Positions 1-12,600 of a stretch of 64,000 bases of DNA are shown one piece after another; positions within the stretch are counted from its first letter, which is position 1, and the number at the start of each line of letters is the position of its first letter. The position numbers and the translations under genes are program-made. The notes below the pieces were generated by a model. It was not told the origin of the DNA. It did no database searches and worked only from the letters and a program-made list of their open reading frames with translations. Origin of the DNA: Brachypodium distachyon. Taxonomy: Eukaryota > Streptophyta > Magnoliopsida > Poales > Poaceae. The DNA is taken from positions 19,096,001 through 19,160,000 of the forward strand of contig NC_016133.3 of NCBI RefSeq assembly GCF_000005505.3. Direction: 5' to 3'.

Positions 1-162
1 GCTCTAATTTACTATTTGAAGAGGGCATTTTAACTAAGTTAATTTTATAGAGATGTTTTTTTGGCGGTGTGGTTGGGCTATATTATAGCACGTGACCCCT
101 AGGCAACTCATAAATCAATTGTTTTAGAATAATAACGTGATATCTTGAAATAAACTACTTCC

Positions 163-243
163 TCTAATTCATAATAAATGTCTCAAATTTAATACAAAGT
201 TTTCATCTAATTCATAATAAATGTCTCAAATTTAATACAAAGT
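163..243. repeat. 43-bp direct tandem duplication
   Basis: The sequence starting tctaattcataataaatg at 163 is repeated from 206 with a 43-bp period and almost no differences. It looks like a recent tandem duplication inside a degraded Stowaway-type MITE end, since a cttcctc-like terminus lies just upstream at 158-164 and the words resemble those MITE families. Confidence 0.75.
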
Positions 244-683
244 TGTACTTAGTCTAAATTTGACATTTACCGTGTATCGGAAGGTTAGAAACTCTAGAAA
301 CAAGCTACCCAGGCGTACTGTGCCTGGCGGCAGGGAGATCTTTGGTGATCTTCACAAGTCAACTACGTACTGAATGTAGGGAGAAGTAACCATGAATGGA
401 TAGGTACACATTATATATGAATACAGGGCCGTATCCGAGAAATCGAAGGCCATGTGCGAAATATAGAATTAGGCCTTAACTACCACGAAAAGACAATTAC
501 CATTTCTATAAAAAACAAGAAAAACTAATTACTACAATAATAACACATTCAGAAAAAAAATAACAAGATTCTTTTTTTGTTTAGTATAATGGTATATAAT
601 TTTCTCAAAGAAGATCTAAAAGAACAAACTCTTGGCTACTAATATGTGTTTTGTCTGAAACTAATGAACATTGAGTCATTCTA

Positions 684-805
684 CTCCCTTTATCCAACAA
701 AAGATGTCTCAACTTTGACCAAATGTGAATGCATCTATATATTAAATCATGTCTAGATACATTCAAATCTTGACAATTAAGACATCTTTTGTTGGACGGA
801 GGAAG
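684..805. mobile_element. Stowaway-type MITE (122 bp)
   Basis: Terminal inverted repeats read CTCCCTTTATCCAACAAAAG at the left and the complementary TTTTGTTGGACGGAGGAAG at the right. A TA dinucleotide flanks each side (682-683 and 806-807), which is the Tc1/mariner target-site duplication. The same family recurs at 22035, 30731 and 40423 and, shorter, at 13452. Confidence 0.88.
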
Positions 806-1366
806 TAATATATTTTGAGATAAATATTCAATTAGATTTTCATAAGAAATTTTCCACTCAAATCATCGCACCGAGGCAACGAAAAAACAGAGAAAAGAAT
901 CAGGAGAAAATGTCTAGTACACGAATGGAAGTGAACTAGTGAAGGGTATTTGAACTAATTTCTGGACAAATTTTTGCCGAGAAATCAGCTTGAAGAGGAT
1001 AATAAGAGTGAACTAATTTTAGAAATTTCTTGATTGAGAAACATCTTTTGGTGTGGTGGTGGAGTTGTCGGCGTGTGACTCAACCCATCAGGATTAAAAT
1101 CCTGATGCTCACAATTATGTTGTGAGGGTTTTCTCTTTTCATAAAAAAAATCCTTGATTGGGTACATGTAACAAAGAGAGACTTAGCACAATTTTGAAGA
1201 GAAGGTAGATTTTTTTACTGATTTAGTCAATCTGTTAATTATCACCTAATTTTTTTTTAAATTTGGGCCCCAAAACTTTTAGGAGTCCTGTGCAAATTGT
1301 GCACACTCTGCACATGGGGGTCTGTAATGAATACAAAACTGAAAAGGCAGAGCAGCATCGAGAGGC

Positions 1367-1377
1367 CTATATATATT
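1367..1377 (+). promoter_or_regulatory. TATA box of the P450 gene
   Basis: CTATATATATT lies about 60 bp upstream of the ATG at 1434, which would give a 5' UTR of roughly 30 nt. The position and sequence fit a plant core promoter. No transcript evidence is available here. Confidence 0.6.
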
Positions 1378-1433
1378 GCTGTTTCCGGCTGCAATCCCAA
1401 CCCCTGCTCATAGTACAAATTAGCAAGCAGATC

Positions 1434-3061
1434 ATGGATAACCTCACACCCTACTACTATTTGTTAGTAGCTCTTATTCCGCTTCTATACTTGGTTAGAA
1501 ATAGAATCAGTAGAGGTTCTCGTGACCGCGGTCTGCGGCTTCCTCCCGGCCCATGGGAGCTTCCTCTCATTGGCAGCGTACACCACATTTTCAGTGCTTT
1601 CCCACACCAAGCCTTACGTGATCTCTCACGCCGTCATGGCCCTCTCATGCTCCTCAAGCTCGGCAAGGCTCCTATTATCATCGTCTCCAGTGCCGATGCT
1701 GCCAAGGAGATCATGAAGACCCACGACACTACCTTCTGCACAAGGCCACGGAGCTCGGCTGTCAAGGTCTTCACCAAGTATGTCAAGGGGATGACATTTT
1801 CCCCGTACGGCGAGGGATGTCGCCAGCTTCGCAAGATCTGTATCATGGAGCTGCTTAGCCCTAAGCGCATTCAATCTTTTCGGCACATCCGGGAACACGA
1901 GACCTTGCGGCTCGTGGAATCAGTGTCAGCGGCTGCATCTTCATCCTCAGAGCCGCATATGAATCTGAGTAAGATGATTAGCCGCTACGTGACGGACGCA
2001 ACGGTGCATGCCATTATGGGTTACCGGTTCAAGGACCAAGACACCTTGGTCCATTACATTGATGAGGTTTTGCGTTTGATGACCGGATTCACCTTACCTG
2101 ACTTGTTCCCGTCCTCGAGGCTAGCACACGCCCTAAGCAGCACACTGCGTGCTGCTGACGCCCACCGGGACACCGTGTATGTGTTCCTGGATCGGGTAGT
2201 AAATGAGCATCTCCAAAGGAGGAGGTCGGAGGAGGAAGTTGGTCACCATGACCTGATTGATGTCCTCCTGCGGATCAAAGACGAAGGCAACCTTCAGTTC
2301 CCACTAACCATGGATACAATCAAAGCAGTGGTTTTTGTGAGTTCTTGCTTGTTGCTCTCTGTACACATGTTTAATTCCTACTGCTATATATATTTTCTTT
2401 CTCTCGATCAGTGAATGATGAAAACAATTGCATGCAGGAACTTATGGCAGGCGGGAGCGAGACACCAACATCAACGATACATTGGGCCATGGCACAGCTG
2501 ATACGGAACCCGAGCTCCATGTCCAGGGCACAAGCTGAGGTCAGGCGAGTCTTTATGGCGCAAATGAAGGTAACTGAGGAGGGTCTAGGCGAGCTGTCCT
2601 ACCTCAAGTGTATCATCAAGGAGACCATGCGACTGCATACTCCCGGGCCATTGTTAATGCCAAGGCAATGCCAGAAACAGTGCAAGATTCTTGGCTATGA
2701 CATTCCCAAGGGGGCTACGGTCCTCGTGAATGCTTGGGCTATCGCTAGAGACCCGGAATACTGGCAAAACCCGGAAGAATTCGTGCCAGAGCGATTCGAA
2801 GGTAATAATGCGAGAGATTGGAAAGGTAACAACTTTGAGTATACACCATTTGGGGCCGGGCGACGGATGTGCCCCGGGATGTATTTTGGGCTCGCCAATA
2901 TTGAGCTAGCTCTCGCAAGCCTTCTGTTCTATTTCGACTGGACTCTCCCGGATGGCATTCTTCCTAGTGACTTAGACATGAGAGAAACCATGGGGATCAC
3001 CATTAGGAAGAAGGAGGATCTGCGGTTGCGTGCAACTCCCCACATACAGCTGCCCTGCTAG
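1434..3061 (+). CDS. Cytochrome P450, CYP71 clan (CYP71D/CYP99-like)
   Basis: Two exons, 1434-2336 and 2438-3061, joined by a phase-0 GT-AG intron of 101 bp, encode 508 residues, the usual length for a microsomal plant P450. The start at 1434 is chosen because it begins the ER membrane anchor (MDNLTPYYYLLVALIPLLYL); an open frame upstream of it has no anchor. In order are the proline-rich hinge PPGPWELPLIGS, I-helix AGGSET (305-310), K-helix ExxR as ETMR (363-366), PERF (418-421) and the haem loop FGAGRRMCPG (439-448) with ligand Cys446. All catalytic landmarks are intact, so a working ER mono-oxygenase is likely. The single intron just before AGGSET is typical of the A-type CYP71 clan. The substrate cannot be read from sequence; relatives act on terpenoids and other specialised metabolites. 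The I-helix has Glu rather than the more common Asp before Thr. The next gene, on the same strand, is an ABCB transporter. Confidence 0.95.
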
Positions 3062-3729
3062 CTGAACCACAGTTCACTTCTGATCCCTCCAAAAAAAAAA
3101 AACTTTGCGTTTTATGGTTTTCTTGTTAATGTTACTATATCATAGCTAGCCATTTCATCAGGTTTTGATAGTACCAGAGGGTGATAAGACTCCATGGTAA
3201 CGACTTCTTTGATTTATCATTGTTTCCAATTGTGTGGTGTTTCCGATATCAAATAAATAAATAAATAAATAAATTACATGTGTTCCATTTCAAAGGTATT
3301 TTGTATAGATCAACAAACTTATGCACTTGCCACTTCCTGGACAGATGCATGCGGCTCAATCATTCGCCAGAACAGTATCATCCAAACGAGTGGAGCACAA
3401 ATAAATAGAGTAGAATGCATAATAGGTTCTAAAAGTATTTCAGGTGTGTCAAGCGAGTCACAAATATACGTGCGTGGTGCCCGTGTCTTTTTACCGAACA
3501 ACAAAATCACACATATGCACATTGATCAAAAGATTAATATTATCCACGAACGAGTACATCACATTTTTCTAAAAAAAGAGAGCGTCCCCGGCCTCTGCAT
3601 CAAGTGCTGCACAAAGCCAATTTTATTGCAAAGTTGTAATGAGTAATACAATTCAGCGATCGGAGATAGAATTCGGTCAAAAAAAAATTAAAAATTCAGC
3701 CAAAAACAATTTTCAGCGATCGGAGATCG
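3062..3729. other. 3' flank of the P450 gene with (AAAT)n microsatellite
   Basis: An (AAAT)n run at 3251-3273 supplies several overlapping AATAAA words about 190 bp after the stop codon and could serve as the polyadenylation signal. An 18-bp word containing cagcgatcggagat occurs twice, near 3652 and 3712, separated by an A-rich spacer. The open frame 3278-3646 shows no family resemblance. No other gene is visible. Confidence 0.55.
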
Positions 3730-5460
3730 TGGATAGTCTATGCATTAAGTCGTCTAGTAGACCGCCAACCAGCCCGGTTGAAGATATCCGGTGAGACCGT
3801 CTCCAGTAGGGTGCATCCAATAGCCAAAGGTTCCCGTTGGGCGCAGGAAGCAGGAACGCCCCGTAGCCGAATCCAGTGCATGCCTTTGTAGATAACCTGC
3901 AAAAAATGTGGAGCTCCTGATCGATTAAAAACAACAGCATTTCTGCAGTTGCAAATAGCACAACAGAAAGCCGAAACTCCCATTCGAATATGAGCTTTAA
4001 ATTTTTTATCCACACCATTAAGCCAATTTCCAAATAAATTGGTAATCGTTGTCGGTGGAGGTAAATTGAAGGTAATGAAAATAATGCACCAAATAATACG
4101 AGCAAAAGGGCAGCTAAGAAAAAGGTGTTGTATCCTCTCATCAGCATCGCAAAAACAACACTTTAAACTCCCCACCCAATGCCATTTTGGTAGATTATCT
4201 TTAGTTAATAGAACTTGGCGATCAAGAAATCGCATAAAAATCTTGACTTTTGATGGAATTTTAAGCTTCCAAGGTATTTCCAATGAAAAACCGTGTGTCC
4301 TTCCATAAAATCAGCGTACATAGACTTTACAGAAAAGACTTCTAAGAAAGTAACACTCCAAACAAAGCCATCAAGTTCATGCGAAAGGTTAATCGACATC
4401 AACCGCTGAACCAAATATAACCATCTTATCCAATTGGCCCCACCCAGGTTCCACCACAAACGTATATTCAAGGGAACGGCCCCTAGGAATGTGGCAACCG
4501 AAACGTTTTTGTGCTGCACAATCCAGAACAATGATGGATATTGATAAGCAAGCGGCCCATCGCCTAGCCAAGTATCTTCCCAGAAACGAATTCCGATCCC
4601 ATCCCCAAGGGTAAACATACCACGGCTAAAAAATCTTCCTAAGCTCGCATAAGACCCTTCCAGAAGTGAGAGTCCGTCGGTTTAGCGAGTGTCTGGGAGA
4701 GGGTGCCATTTTGAAGATGTTATATTCTGTAATAGCGATCTTGCCACATGACCTCTTCATTAAGGAGTTTAAACAGCTATTTGGTGATAAGACATTTGTT
4801 TTTAATTTCAAGAGGCTCAATGCCCAGCCCGCCCTGGTATTTCAGACGACAGATAATGTTCTATTTGGTCAACCTATACTTGCGCTTATGCTCGAGATTG
4901 CCAAAAGAACCGAGATATGTAGAAATTCTCGTGCGTAACCTGATAGAAATCTCAAGAAACGATAACATAAACATGGGCATACTAGCGAGCACCGAATTAA
5001 TAAGAGTAATGCCCTGTTTGTTTGGGCCTCTGCTTCAGCTTTTGGTGCTTCTAGCAATCTCAAAAGCACTTCTTCCATTTACACATGAAGCTGAGAAGCA
5101 CCTCCGGACGTGCTTCTCAGCTAGAAGCACCAAAAGCACGTCCGGAGGTGGTTCTCAGCTTCATGTGTAAAAAGGAAAAGTGCTTTTGAGATTGCTAAAA
5201 ACACCAAAAGCTGAAGTTGAAGCCCAAACAAACAGGGCCTAAGTCGATTGCCGTAGGAAAGAAGCTTACCCTTCCAACACCCCAGTTTTTTATCAAAACG
5301 ATCCTCCACCGATTTTCATTCTTTGTTAAGCAAAATGCGGTGATGAATAGTAATCCCTAGATAATGAAAAGGTAGGGATCCTGACTCACAACCGAAGGAG
5401 TACATTACATATAACTTATGACCGGTTGCCACAAATATTGTCTTGCGTTTATTTCCCACA
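3730..5460 (-). mobile_element. LINE (non-LTR) retrotransposon relic, 3' part of the RT ORF
   Basis: The minus strand encodes, in several frames broken by stops and frameshifts, the C-terminal part of a plant L1-type LINE polyprotein. Reading from about 5460 down, there is an RT C-terminal segment (SGSLPFHYLGI, then KLGCWKGKLLSYGNRL, resumed after an insertion as TLINSVLASMPMFMLS), a segment with GDGIGIRFWEDTWLGDGPL (4618-4520), and the zf-RVT region (PKWHWVGSLKCCFCDADE followed by HLFLSCPFARIIW). The order is collinear with intact LINEs, so this is one decayed copy. It lacks endonuclease and N-terminal RT parts, and no clear poly(A) tail or target duplication was found. It is inactive. Confidence 0.85.
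5010..5239. mobile_element. Tourist-like foldback MITE (230 bp) inserted in the LINE
   Basis: Ends read TGCCCTGTTTGTTTGGGC and GCCCAAACAAACAGGGCC, and most of the interior is also self-complementary, so the single strand would fold into a long hairpin. TAA flanks both sides (5007-5009 and 5240-5242), the target duplication of PIF/Harbinger elements. Removing it restores the LINE reading ...SYGNRL-TLINSV..., which confirms the insertion boundaries. It carries no coding sequence. Confidence 0.9.
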
Positions 5461-5592
5461 TATGATGATCACCGCACTACAACACATTTGAAAAATCTAG
5501 GTGCATACAAATTAAGTTAACCTGATGGTTTTCCAAGGCACTAAAAGTCCGCTTCAATTTGAAACGTTGGTTAATGTATGGTGTATAAGTTT

Positions 5593-6024
5593 GAGTAAAA
5601 TACACCACTAGTTCATGAATTCGGCAAAAATGAACACTTTAGTCCATAAACTCAGAAAACACACAGTAAACCCGTAAACTGGGACTACTATGTCACTTTA
5701 GTTTAAAAACGGTTAGACGAGGCTAAACATGCCACGCCGGCTTCAGCCAGGACCGCGGCTTCTAATCCCTCTTTTGCAGGGTATTTTTTGCAAAATCACC
5801 CGTCCGGCCAAGGCGTCACCGGTGCTGCGAAAGAGGGATTAGAAGCCGCGGCCCTGGTCTTAGCCAACGTGACGGACAGGTGGCGGGTTTTAGCCTCGCC
5901 GAACCGGTTTTGAACTAAAATGACACAGTAGTCCCAGTTTATGGATTTACGTGTGCGTTTTGCAAGTTCGTGAACTAAATTGTTCGTTTTTACCGAGTTC
6001 ATGGACTTGTGGTGTATTTTACTC
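5593..6024. mobile_element. Mutator-type MITE (432 bp) with 9-bp target duplication
   Basis: Long imperfect terminal inverted repeats begin GAGTAAAATACACCAC and end GTGGTGTATTTTACTC, and pairing extends to the centre, where a complementary segment around agggattagaagccgcggc occurs in both arms. The 9-bp direct repeat TATAAGTTT lies immediately outside (5584-5592 and 6025-6033), as expected for a Mutator-superfamily element. No transposase is encoded. It sits about 600 bp upstream of the ABCB start. Confidence 0.9.
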
Positions 6025-6427
6025 TATAAGTTTGCCCAAGCTTGTAGAACAAGTCGATCAGGCCGCCTCAGCAAGCAAACAAGCCGTCGCCCAAAAACCT
6101 CAACCTTGTTGACAACACATCAGCGTGGAAGGAAACAGGTCGCATCAGAAATAAGGGTGCAGTGTTGAGCTGCACGTACAGGAGAGTACAGCAGATCGCC
6201 CGGCGGTGCTAGGGTGGATGGAGGGGCCGTGCATGGACTGGATGGTATCGTGGGAGGGAGGTCAGGTGGAACGGGAGATCAGATGAAGGGATGCATATCA
6301 AGGAAGGTGGAACGAAAGACCATATCAAGCAGATCGCACTGCTGCAATTTAGTAACATGATCGAAGCGATGAACCAGCATATATGTATCCGTTGTACTTT
6401 TTCTATGAGATTTTATAGATCCTCATG

Positions 6428-6435
6428 TATAAAAG
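6428..6435 (+). promoter_or_regulatory. Candidate TATA box of the ABCB gene
   Basis: TATAAAAG lies about 215 bp before the ATG at 6650 and is the best TATA motif in the 6034-6649 promoter region. The rest of that region has no other recognisable element; it is unique-looking sequence between the upstream MITE and the gene. Confidence 0.5.
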
Positions 6436-6649
6436 AATCCATCTGGCATTAGCAACACAGCGAGGCAGTCAGTAGTACTACAATATTCCCACTTCGTTCC
6501 ACGGCGTGGCCATTAATTGGCATTGACCAGCTGCTGAAGTAGCCACGCCCACCCAGCCAATTAGCCCTAGCCCATAAATCTCGTGCAAATTAGTACAGCT
6601 AGCTTAGCTGTACGAATCAAGTTTTGAAAAAGCTAGAGCCGATCGAGCA

Positions 6650-9600
6650 ATGGAGGACGCAGCTTCGCCTGCGAATGGGAGGAGGGATGGCAAGGAGGAG
6701 GAGGTGATCAAGGGGCTGTTCCGACACGCAGACGGCGCCGACCTGCTGCTGATGCTGGCCGGCACGGTGGGCGCGCTGGCGAACGGAATGTCGCAGCCTC
6801 TCATGACGGTCATCGTCGGCGACCTCGTCGACGCCTTCGGCGGTGCCACCATCGACACCGTCCTCCAGCGCGTCAACAAGGTCAGCCTCGATCACCTGCC
6901 CTCCTGCCCACCCTACTCTTGACTCAAGTCCGATCGATCTATATAGCTAATTGGCCGATTCCGTCCTATACTTGACGAATCCTGTTTCCGTTTTTTTCGA
7001 AAAGATCCCTACAAATCCTGCTTCCGTTGGCGCCCGTAGAACATATATGGTCGATGCATCCTGTGTTTTGGCGCGTAGTCTTCTTTCCAGTTCTTCTAAA
7101 ACGTTTCATTCCAATGGCCGATAAATGATTCCTTTTTCGCCCGACCATGTTATCTTCTTATCGTGGAGCTTAATAATTTTATAGAGAGAGTTTCTCATTG
7201 CATGTACACAGTGTGCTTTGTATCGAAGCTACGTTTCTGAACTAGTTTGCAGATATTCATGATGCATGTTGTGTGCATAAATTGATGCACAGGGTTTTTT
7301 TCCTCCTTTTCGAAAAAAAGCTTATATTCATGCTAATCAGCAGCCACACCTGCTACGGTACAAGGGTCCGGTTGAACAAACAGGATGTTGATACATTTTG
7401 TATAATTTTGGTCGAGCTTTAGAAAGTTATACTTATGACAAAGTTAGGACTTCTAATATTTACGAACCGAGGTAGTAGGTACACCGTAGTACCTAAGAAC
7501 TATGGCCATGTTCTATTGGGCCTCTCCAGCAGAATGATGCACACAACCAATTCTATTGATTTACTTAACAAGTCTCACAAGATGAATACAATGATTGACC
7601 AAACCAAATCCACCGTGCTATACCTAGAAGTTTGATGAAGCGGGTAGCAATTATCCGGGCCACATGGCCAGACCGCAGACCACCGCCAAACATACAAATC
7701 CGGAGGCCATGCACGAAGGCACAACCAGTTGGCAAATCCCTAGCGTGTTCGTGTGCGCACGCTCTAGAATCAGCAGCCACCATCTTCCTCCAACTAGTGA
7801 TCAAAGCAGTGACATTGCAAGAGTTGGCATCGACGAGGCAAACCAAAGCCACCAACTACCATGTGCCCAACAGCCGACCACCAAACAGGACCTCCACATC
7901 CGCAGATCTAACGTTCCCTCAGTGGTGTTCTCAAGGGGGAGAGCACCGCCACCGCCCAATCCAAGGACTTTGGGTTTTCACCCAGGAACCTAGAGAGGGG
8001 GTGGTGTGGCAATACACGATGCCTCAGAAGAGAGACGTCCTAGGACTCCATCGCCAACCAAGGGAACCAACCAACACCACCCACACCCCGTCTTCAAAGG
8101 ACGCCGACCGTTCAGATCCGACGAGGAGGGGGAGAATCCACCGGCGGCCGCACCCACCACAACAAACCCCCACCGAAGCACAGCTGCTGCCCATGAGGGT
8201 GCCCGCCACCAGGGAGGGACGTCGTGCTGTGAAGGGCAGGCCACCAACACAACCCAAGGTCTGGCCGCCACCGCAGCCAAGTATCTGACCGCCACCACAG
8301 CAGGCCGCATCGGACCGCCCAGAGAAGGAGGCCGCCGCCAGCCGACGGAGACGTGCCACCGAGGGCAACCACGTAGGGCCACAGCCAGGGAAGCGCTCCG
8401 AAGATGACCACCGAGCAAAGCAGCGGAGACGCACACACACGGTGCTTTCTTCATTTATATTAGAGTACCAATGCTATTTACTCCCTCCATTTCACAAAGA
8501 ATGGCGCCCACGCTTTTTGAGGTTGAACTTTGACCAACGATTAGACCAATTGTATGTAGATTATATGTTACCAATTCTATACCGTTGCAAAGATTTTTTT
8601 AATACGAATCTAATGATATAAATTTTGTAACACATAAACTTTAAATCATTAGTCTAATTATTGGTCAAAGTAAAATCTTGAAATATGTGCATGTCATTCT
8701 TTGTGAAATGGAGGCCGGGAGTATGCAGCTAAGCTTCTACCATGATAAATGGCCGGCCTGCGAGGGGAGGACTGGATGAGGCGTCGAGGCGGGCAGCAAC
8801 TGGCAGCTGCCACTGCCAGCTGGCAGCTGATGCCGAGGGAAAGCCAGGAACCGCCGGGCGGCGGCAAAAGTGCCGGCAGGGAGTGACGCCTGAATCACAC
8901 GGGCGGAGCCATATGCGGCCTTTGGGCCTTATCCATGCAACCAAGAATAATGAATCAATGTAAACAAATCTTCATACCCGTAATGGTCATGTTTTTTAGT
9001 AAGTACTAAAAAATATTATATTACTAATAACCAATCAACAGAGATTCTAAGTGGGGCACGTGCCCCACTTAGCCTTCCTGTACGGCGCAGTCCAAACCGT
9101 CAGATCTCCTTCTATTCTTTCCTGTGATCCCCTTCTCTCTCTCTCTCTCAAGATCCTGAGCGGTGCGTGGCCACTAAATCGTTGCGTCGGAGCAAGCTGC
9201 GGTGGTGAGGGTGCGAGCAGGCTGCAGCGACGGCGGGGAAAGGCGCAGAGCCGGAGGAGGCTGCGGCGGTGCGGGGCGGCACGATGGAGGAGGGCGGGGA
9301 GCAGGCGGCAGCCGCTGCGTTGGGCGTGACGTTGGGGCACGGCGCAGGGCTGGAGCAGGCGGCGGCGGAGAATGTCGTCGTGGCGGCAGGGCGTTGCGGC
9401 GTGGTGGAGTAGGACGTGGTGGCGGGCAGGGCGCAGGCTGGATCAGGCGGCTGTCGCGTATCCCAAATCCTAGGAGCGCGAGACGCGGCCCCACCATGTC
9501 AGCGTTTGGCTCCCCGGGGAAGGGGTACCCTGGGGACCAACTTCCCGGGATTGTCTTCTCGGGAAACTTGTGACCGTTCTCTACTCCCTCGGGCCCGGGA

Positions 9601-12600
9601 CCGAAAGGCTCCGCGGGGATGCCTAGTCTGGCACCCGGGGAGCGAACGTGTCACTGCTTACCTCAGCTAGTACTACGCGGCTACTTTGGCGCCCACAAGC
9701 CTGGGCTAGTACGAATCTGCCCGTTCAAAGGTCCTCGGGACTGCGCGACTGCGGTGTGACGATCACCGACGGGGACGACAGGCAGGACGCAGCAGGTCCC
9801 CTTTACCTTTTGACCGGCCAGCTTCCATGCCGCGCCAGGACTATCACCGTTTCGGCCTAGACAGGGCCGGAAGATTCTCTGCTCCCTGGACCGGGTACAG
9901 ATCACTTTGGACAGCTTCATATTCGTCTTGTAGCGAGGATGTTCCCCTGTAGTAGCACGCATGCCGTGTGCCCTAAGTTTGCCACTGTGGTGACCCCTTA
10001 AACTATAAAAGGAGGCCCAAGGCTTCCACTCAAAAGAGGTTAGCATCATGGATAGACCATAGGCAGTTCGGGTAGGAGAAGAGTTGGTGTTCCGACCGCC
10101 GGAGATGAGCAGCTTCTGCTTCTCTCTCCTCCCCGGGCCGCCATAGTTTAGGCTAGAGCTCGCCGCTCCGACCGCTCATTGTAACCACTCCTTGTGCCAT
10201 CCACCATCATTTATACACACAAAGCAGGACGTAGGGTATTACACCTTCGGGTGGCCCGAACCTGGGAAAACCGCCGGAGTCAAAGTCCTTACCGGTAAGG
10301 CTCGGAGCACTCTCCCCGTGCCCCACTCTACCTAAACAAAAAGGGGGTGTCCGCACTCCCGGTGTCCGCGTTCGCACACGCGACAGCGGCGGTGCAGAAG
10401 GTCGTCTCGGCGGGGGCGCAGGGTCAGTGGTGGCATATGCGGGGAAGGAGTTGCCGACGGAGGCGCGTCTGTGGCGCCAACGCCCTGATAGGGAGCCGCC
10501 AAGGTGGGGCATGGCACTTGGAGTGCCGCCGTGCTATGGTGTCGTCGGTAGGGCAGCCGTGTTGGTGCTCCTCGCGGTGGGCAGCGCCAAGGTGGCGAGG
10601 AGGTGCTTGACGAGTGGCTGGAGGGAATGCTGGAGGCGGCGTCCAACTCTCGGTGGGCGTAAGCGGTGTGCGTCCGTGTCGGCTTCTCGCCAGGCGGTGC
10701 TGTGGTTTGTGAAGTGATGGAGCATTTTGCAATGTGGTTTGTGATGCGATCCATTTGTTCGGATTAGGCATCCAGTAAGTGTTGCAAGTGCATGTGATAT
10801 CCTTCGCGCTTTGGGTTTGCAGTTTGAGATGTACATATTTTCTATCAATTCTTCTTCTTGTTCATGCCCATCAGATTAGCCATAGACAAGGAGAATCAGC
10901 AAGTTCGATTTAGTGTCGTTGTTTTGTCATGCCGTGCACTGCTAACTACTATGCGCATACTACTTAATTGCCATGTTGTCTGCTCTTAGTTGCCATTATC
11001 TTCGGTCATAATTGCCATGTCGTGCAATACTAACTACCATGACATGTACCAACTAAGTTGTTATGTTGTACAGTCTTAGTTGCCATGAGTTTGGGTCATA
11101 CTTGCCATGACTACAGGGCGTGTGATTAATTAGGAGAGACTGTTCCGATGCGTATGAGAGTCGACAATAAATCACGATTCAACTTTCTTGGTATCCGAAA
11201 TAAATCTAAAACGACATGTAAAATGAGACGGAGTGAGTATTACATAGTTGCCATGTTTTGTTGTCATAATTGCCATGATTTTGGGTCACATTTGCCATGC
11301 CGTGCAATACTAACATGTCGTGCATTACCTAGTTGCCGTGTTGTCTGGCCATAATTTCCATGCTCTTGGGTTATAGTGGTTATGTTGTCTTGTCATAATT
11401 GCCATGATCTTGGTTCATAATTGTCATGTCGTGCAATACTAATTACCATGTCGTGTACTATCTAGTTGCCATGTTATCTAGTTATAGTTGACATGTTGTC
11501 TGGTCTAATTGTCATGTTGTCTCGTTATAATTGACATGATGTTGAGTCATAACTGTCATGTTGTCTGGTCCTAATTGACATGTTGTCTCGTAAAAATCGC
11601 CACGATGTTTGTCTATAATTGCCATGATGTCGGGTTATACTTGCCTTGTTGTCTGGTCCTAATTGCCGTGTTGTCTCGTCATAATTGTCATGATGTGTGA
11701 TTATAATTGCCATGATGTTGGGTCGTACTTCCTCCATCCCATAATATGAGGCACGCACGTGTTCCTAGATCATCAATTTGATTAATTAAATATATATTTT
11801 TCTTAACAAAAACTACATCATTAGATTAGTTATTGAATTTTTTTCTAATGATACACCTTATTAATTATTTAATTTATATTTAGTTAGCTAAATTAACGAA
11901 CTAGGAATGAATGCGTGTCTTGTATTATGGGACGGAAAGAATAATTGCCATGTTGTTTGGTCCAAACTAGACCAGGCTAATTAGGTCCTCGATAAACTAA
12001 CATGTCGTTAATACGTATCAACGGGTATGCATATGTAAACCGGTATATGTCAAAGATGTGTATGTCGAGTTTCCAGCATTAGAGTCGATCAGATTTTATA
12101 CGTGGCAGTAAATAGATTTTTTGGGGGAAAAACGTGGAAGATGCGATTTAGTAGGAAAAGAGGCTAAAGCAAATTGGACCCAAGACATCACTCTGCTGGG
12201 CTAAATGGGTCGCGTTGGCAGTGGCCTTGGGCAACTAGCTTCTGTAGGCTGCGCTGCCAACGGCCAACGAGCGCGGGCGGGCGGGCGAACAGGGATCGAG
12301 CGCGAACGGGAGTTAGAGCAAACCCGAGCGATCCGAATTCGGTTTTGGGCCAAAAAATTTGTCAGATCAGATACCGAATCGAGATCATTTACCGAAAACC
12401 TCGAATTGTTTTGATTCTGCGCACTATATGTAGCGTTCGGATGGCGTTTTTCGGTTCCAACACCAAACTCCCCTCCCTCGCCGCCACCACCCACTCCATT
12501 TCCGGTGAGTTTCCTCGGCAAAATGCGGCCCACGATCTCCTCCGTCACTCGTCGAGCGCGTCTGGCCGCCGTTCCCCGCGGCCACGGAAACCCTAGCGGT

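Larger units (their letters stand above)
1..1366. other. Intergenic AT-rich stretch upstream of the P450 gene
   Basis: No protein gene or RNA gene is visible here. The stretch is AT-rich and contains a short direct duplication (163-243) and one Stowaway-type MITE (684-805), both listed separately. The only longish open frame (985-1167, minus) has low-complexity composition and no recognisable domain. The part nearest the P450 (about 1200-1366) should carry its promoter. Confidence 0.6.

Noticed and set aside
1263..1433. Upstream in-frame extension of the P450
   Set aside because: The added residues precede the normal ER anchor and overlap the TATA box, so the ATG at 1434 is the sensible start.
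3278..3646. 122-codon frame downstream of the P450
   Set aside because: Low-complexity residue usage, no family resemblance, and it follows the P450 polyadenylation-like repeats; probably chance.
7632..8454. Pro/Thr-rich 218-codon frame and antisense frames
   Set aside because: The frame is compositional within a retroposon-like repeat in an intron; a related 3' end recurs near 43.9-44.1 kb.
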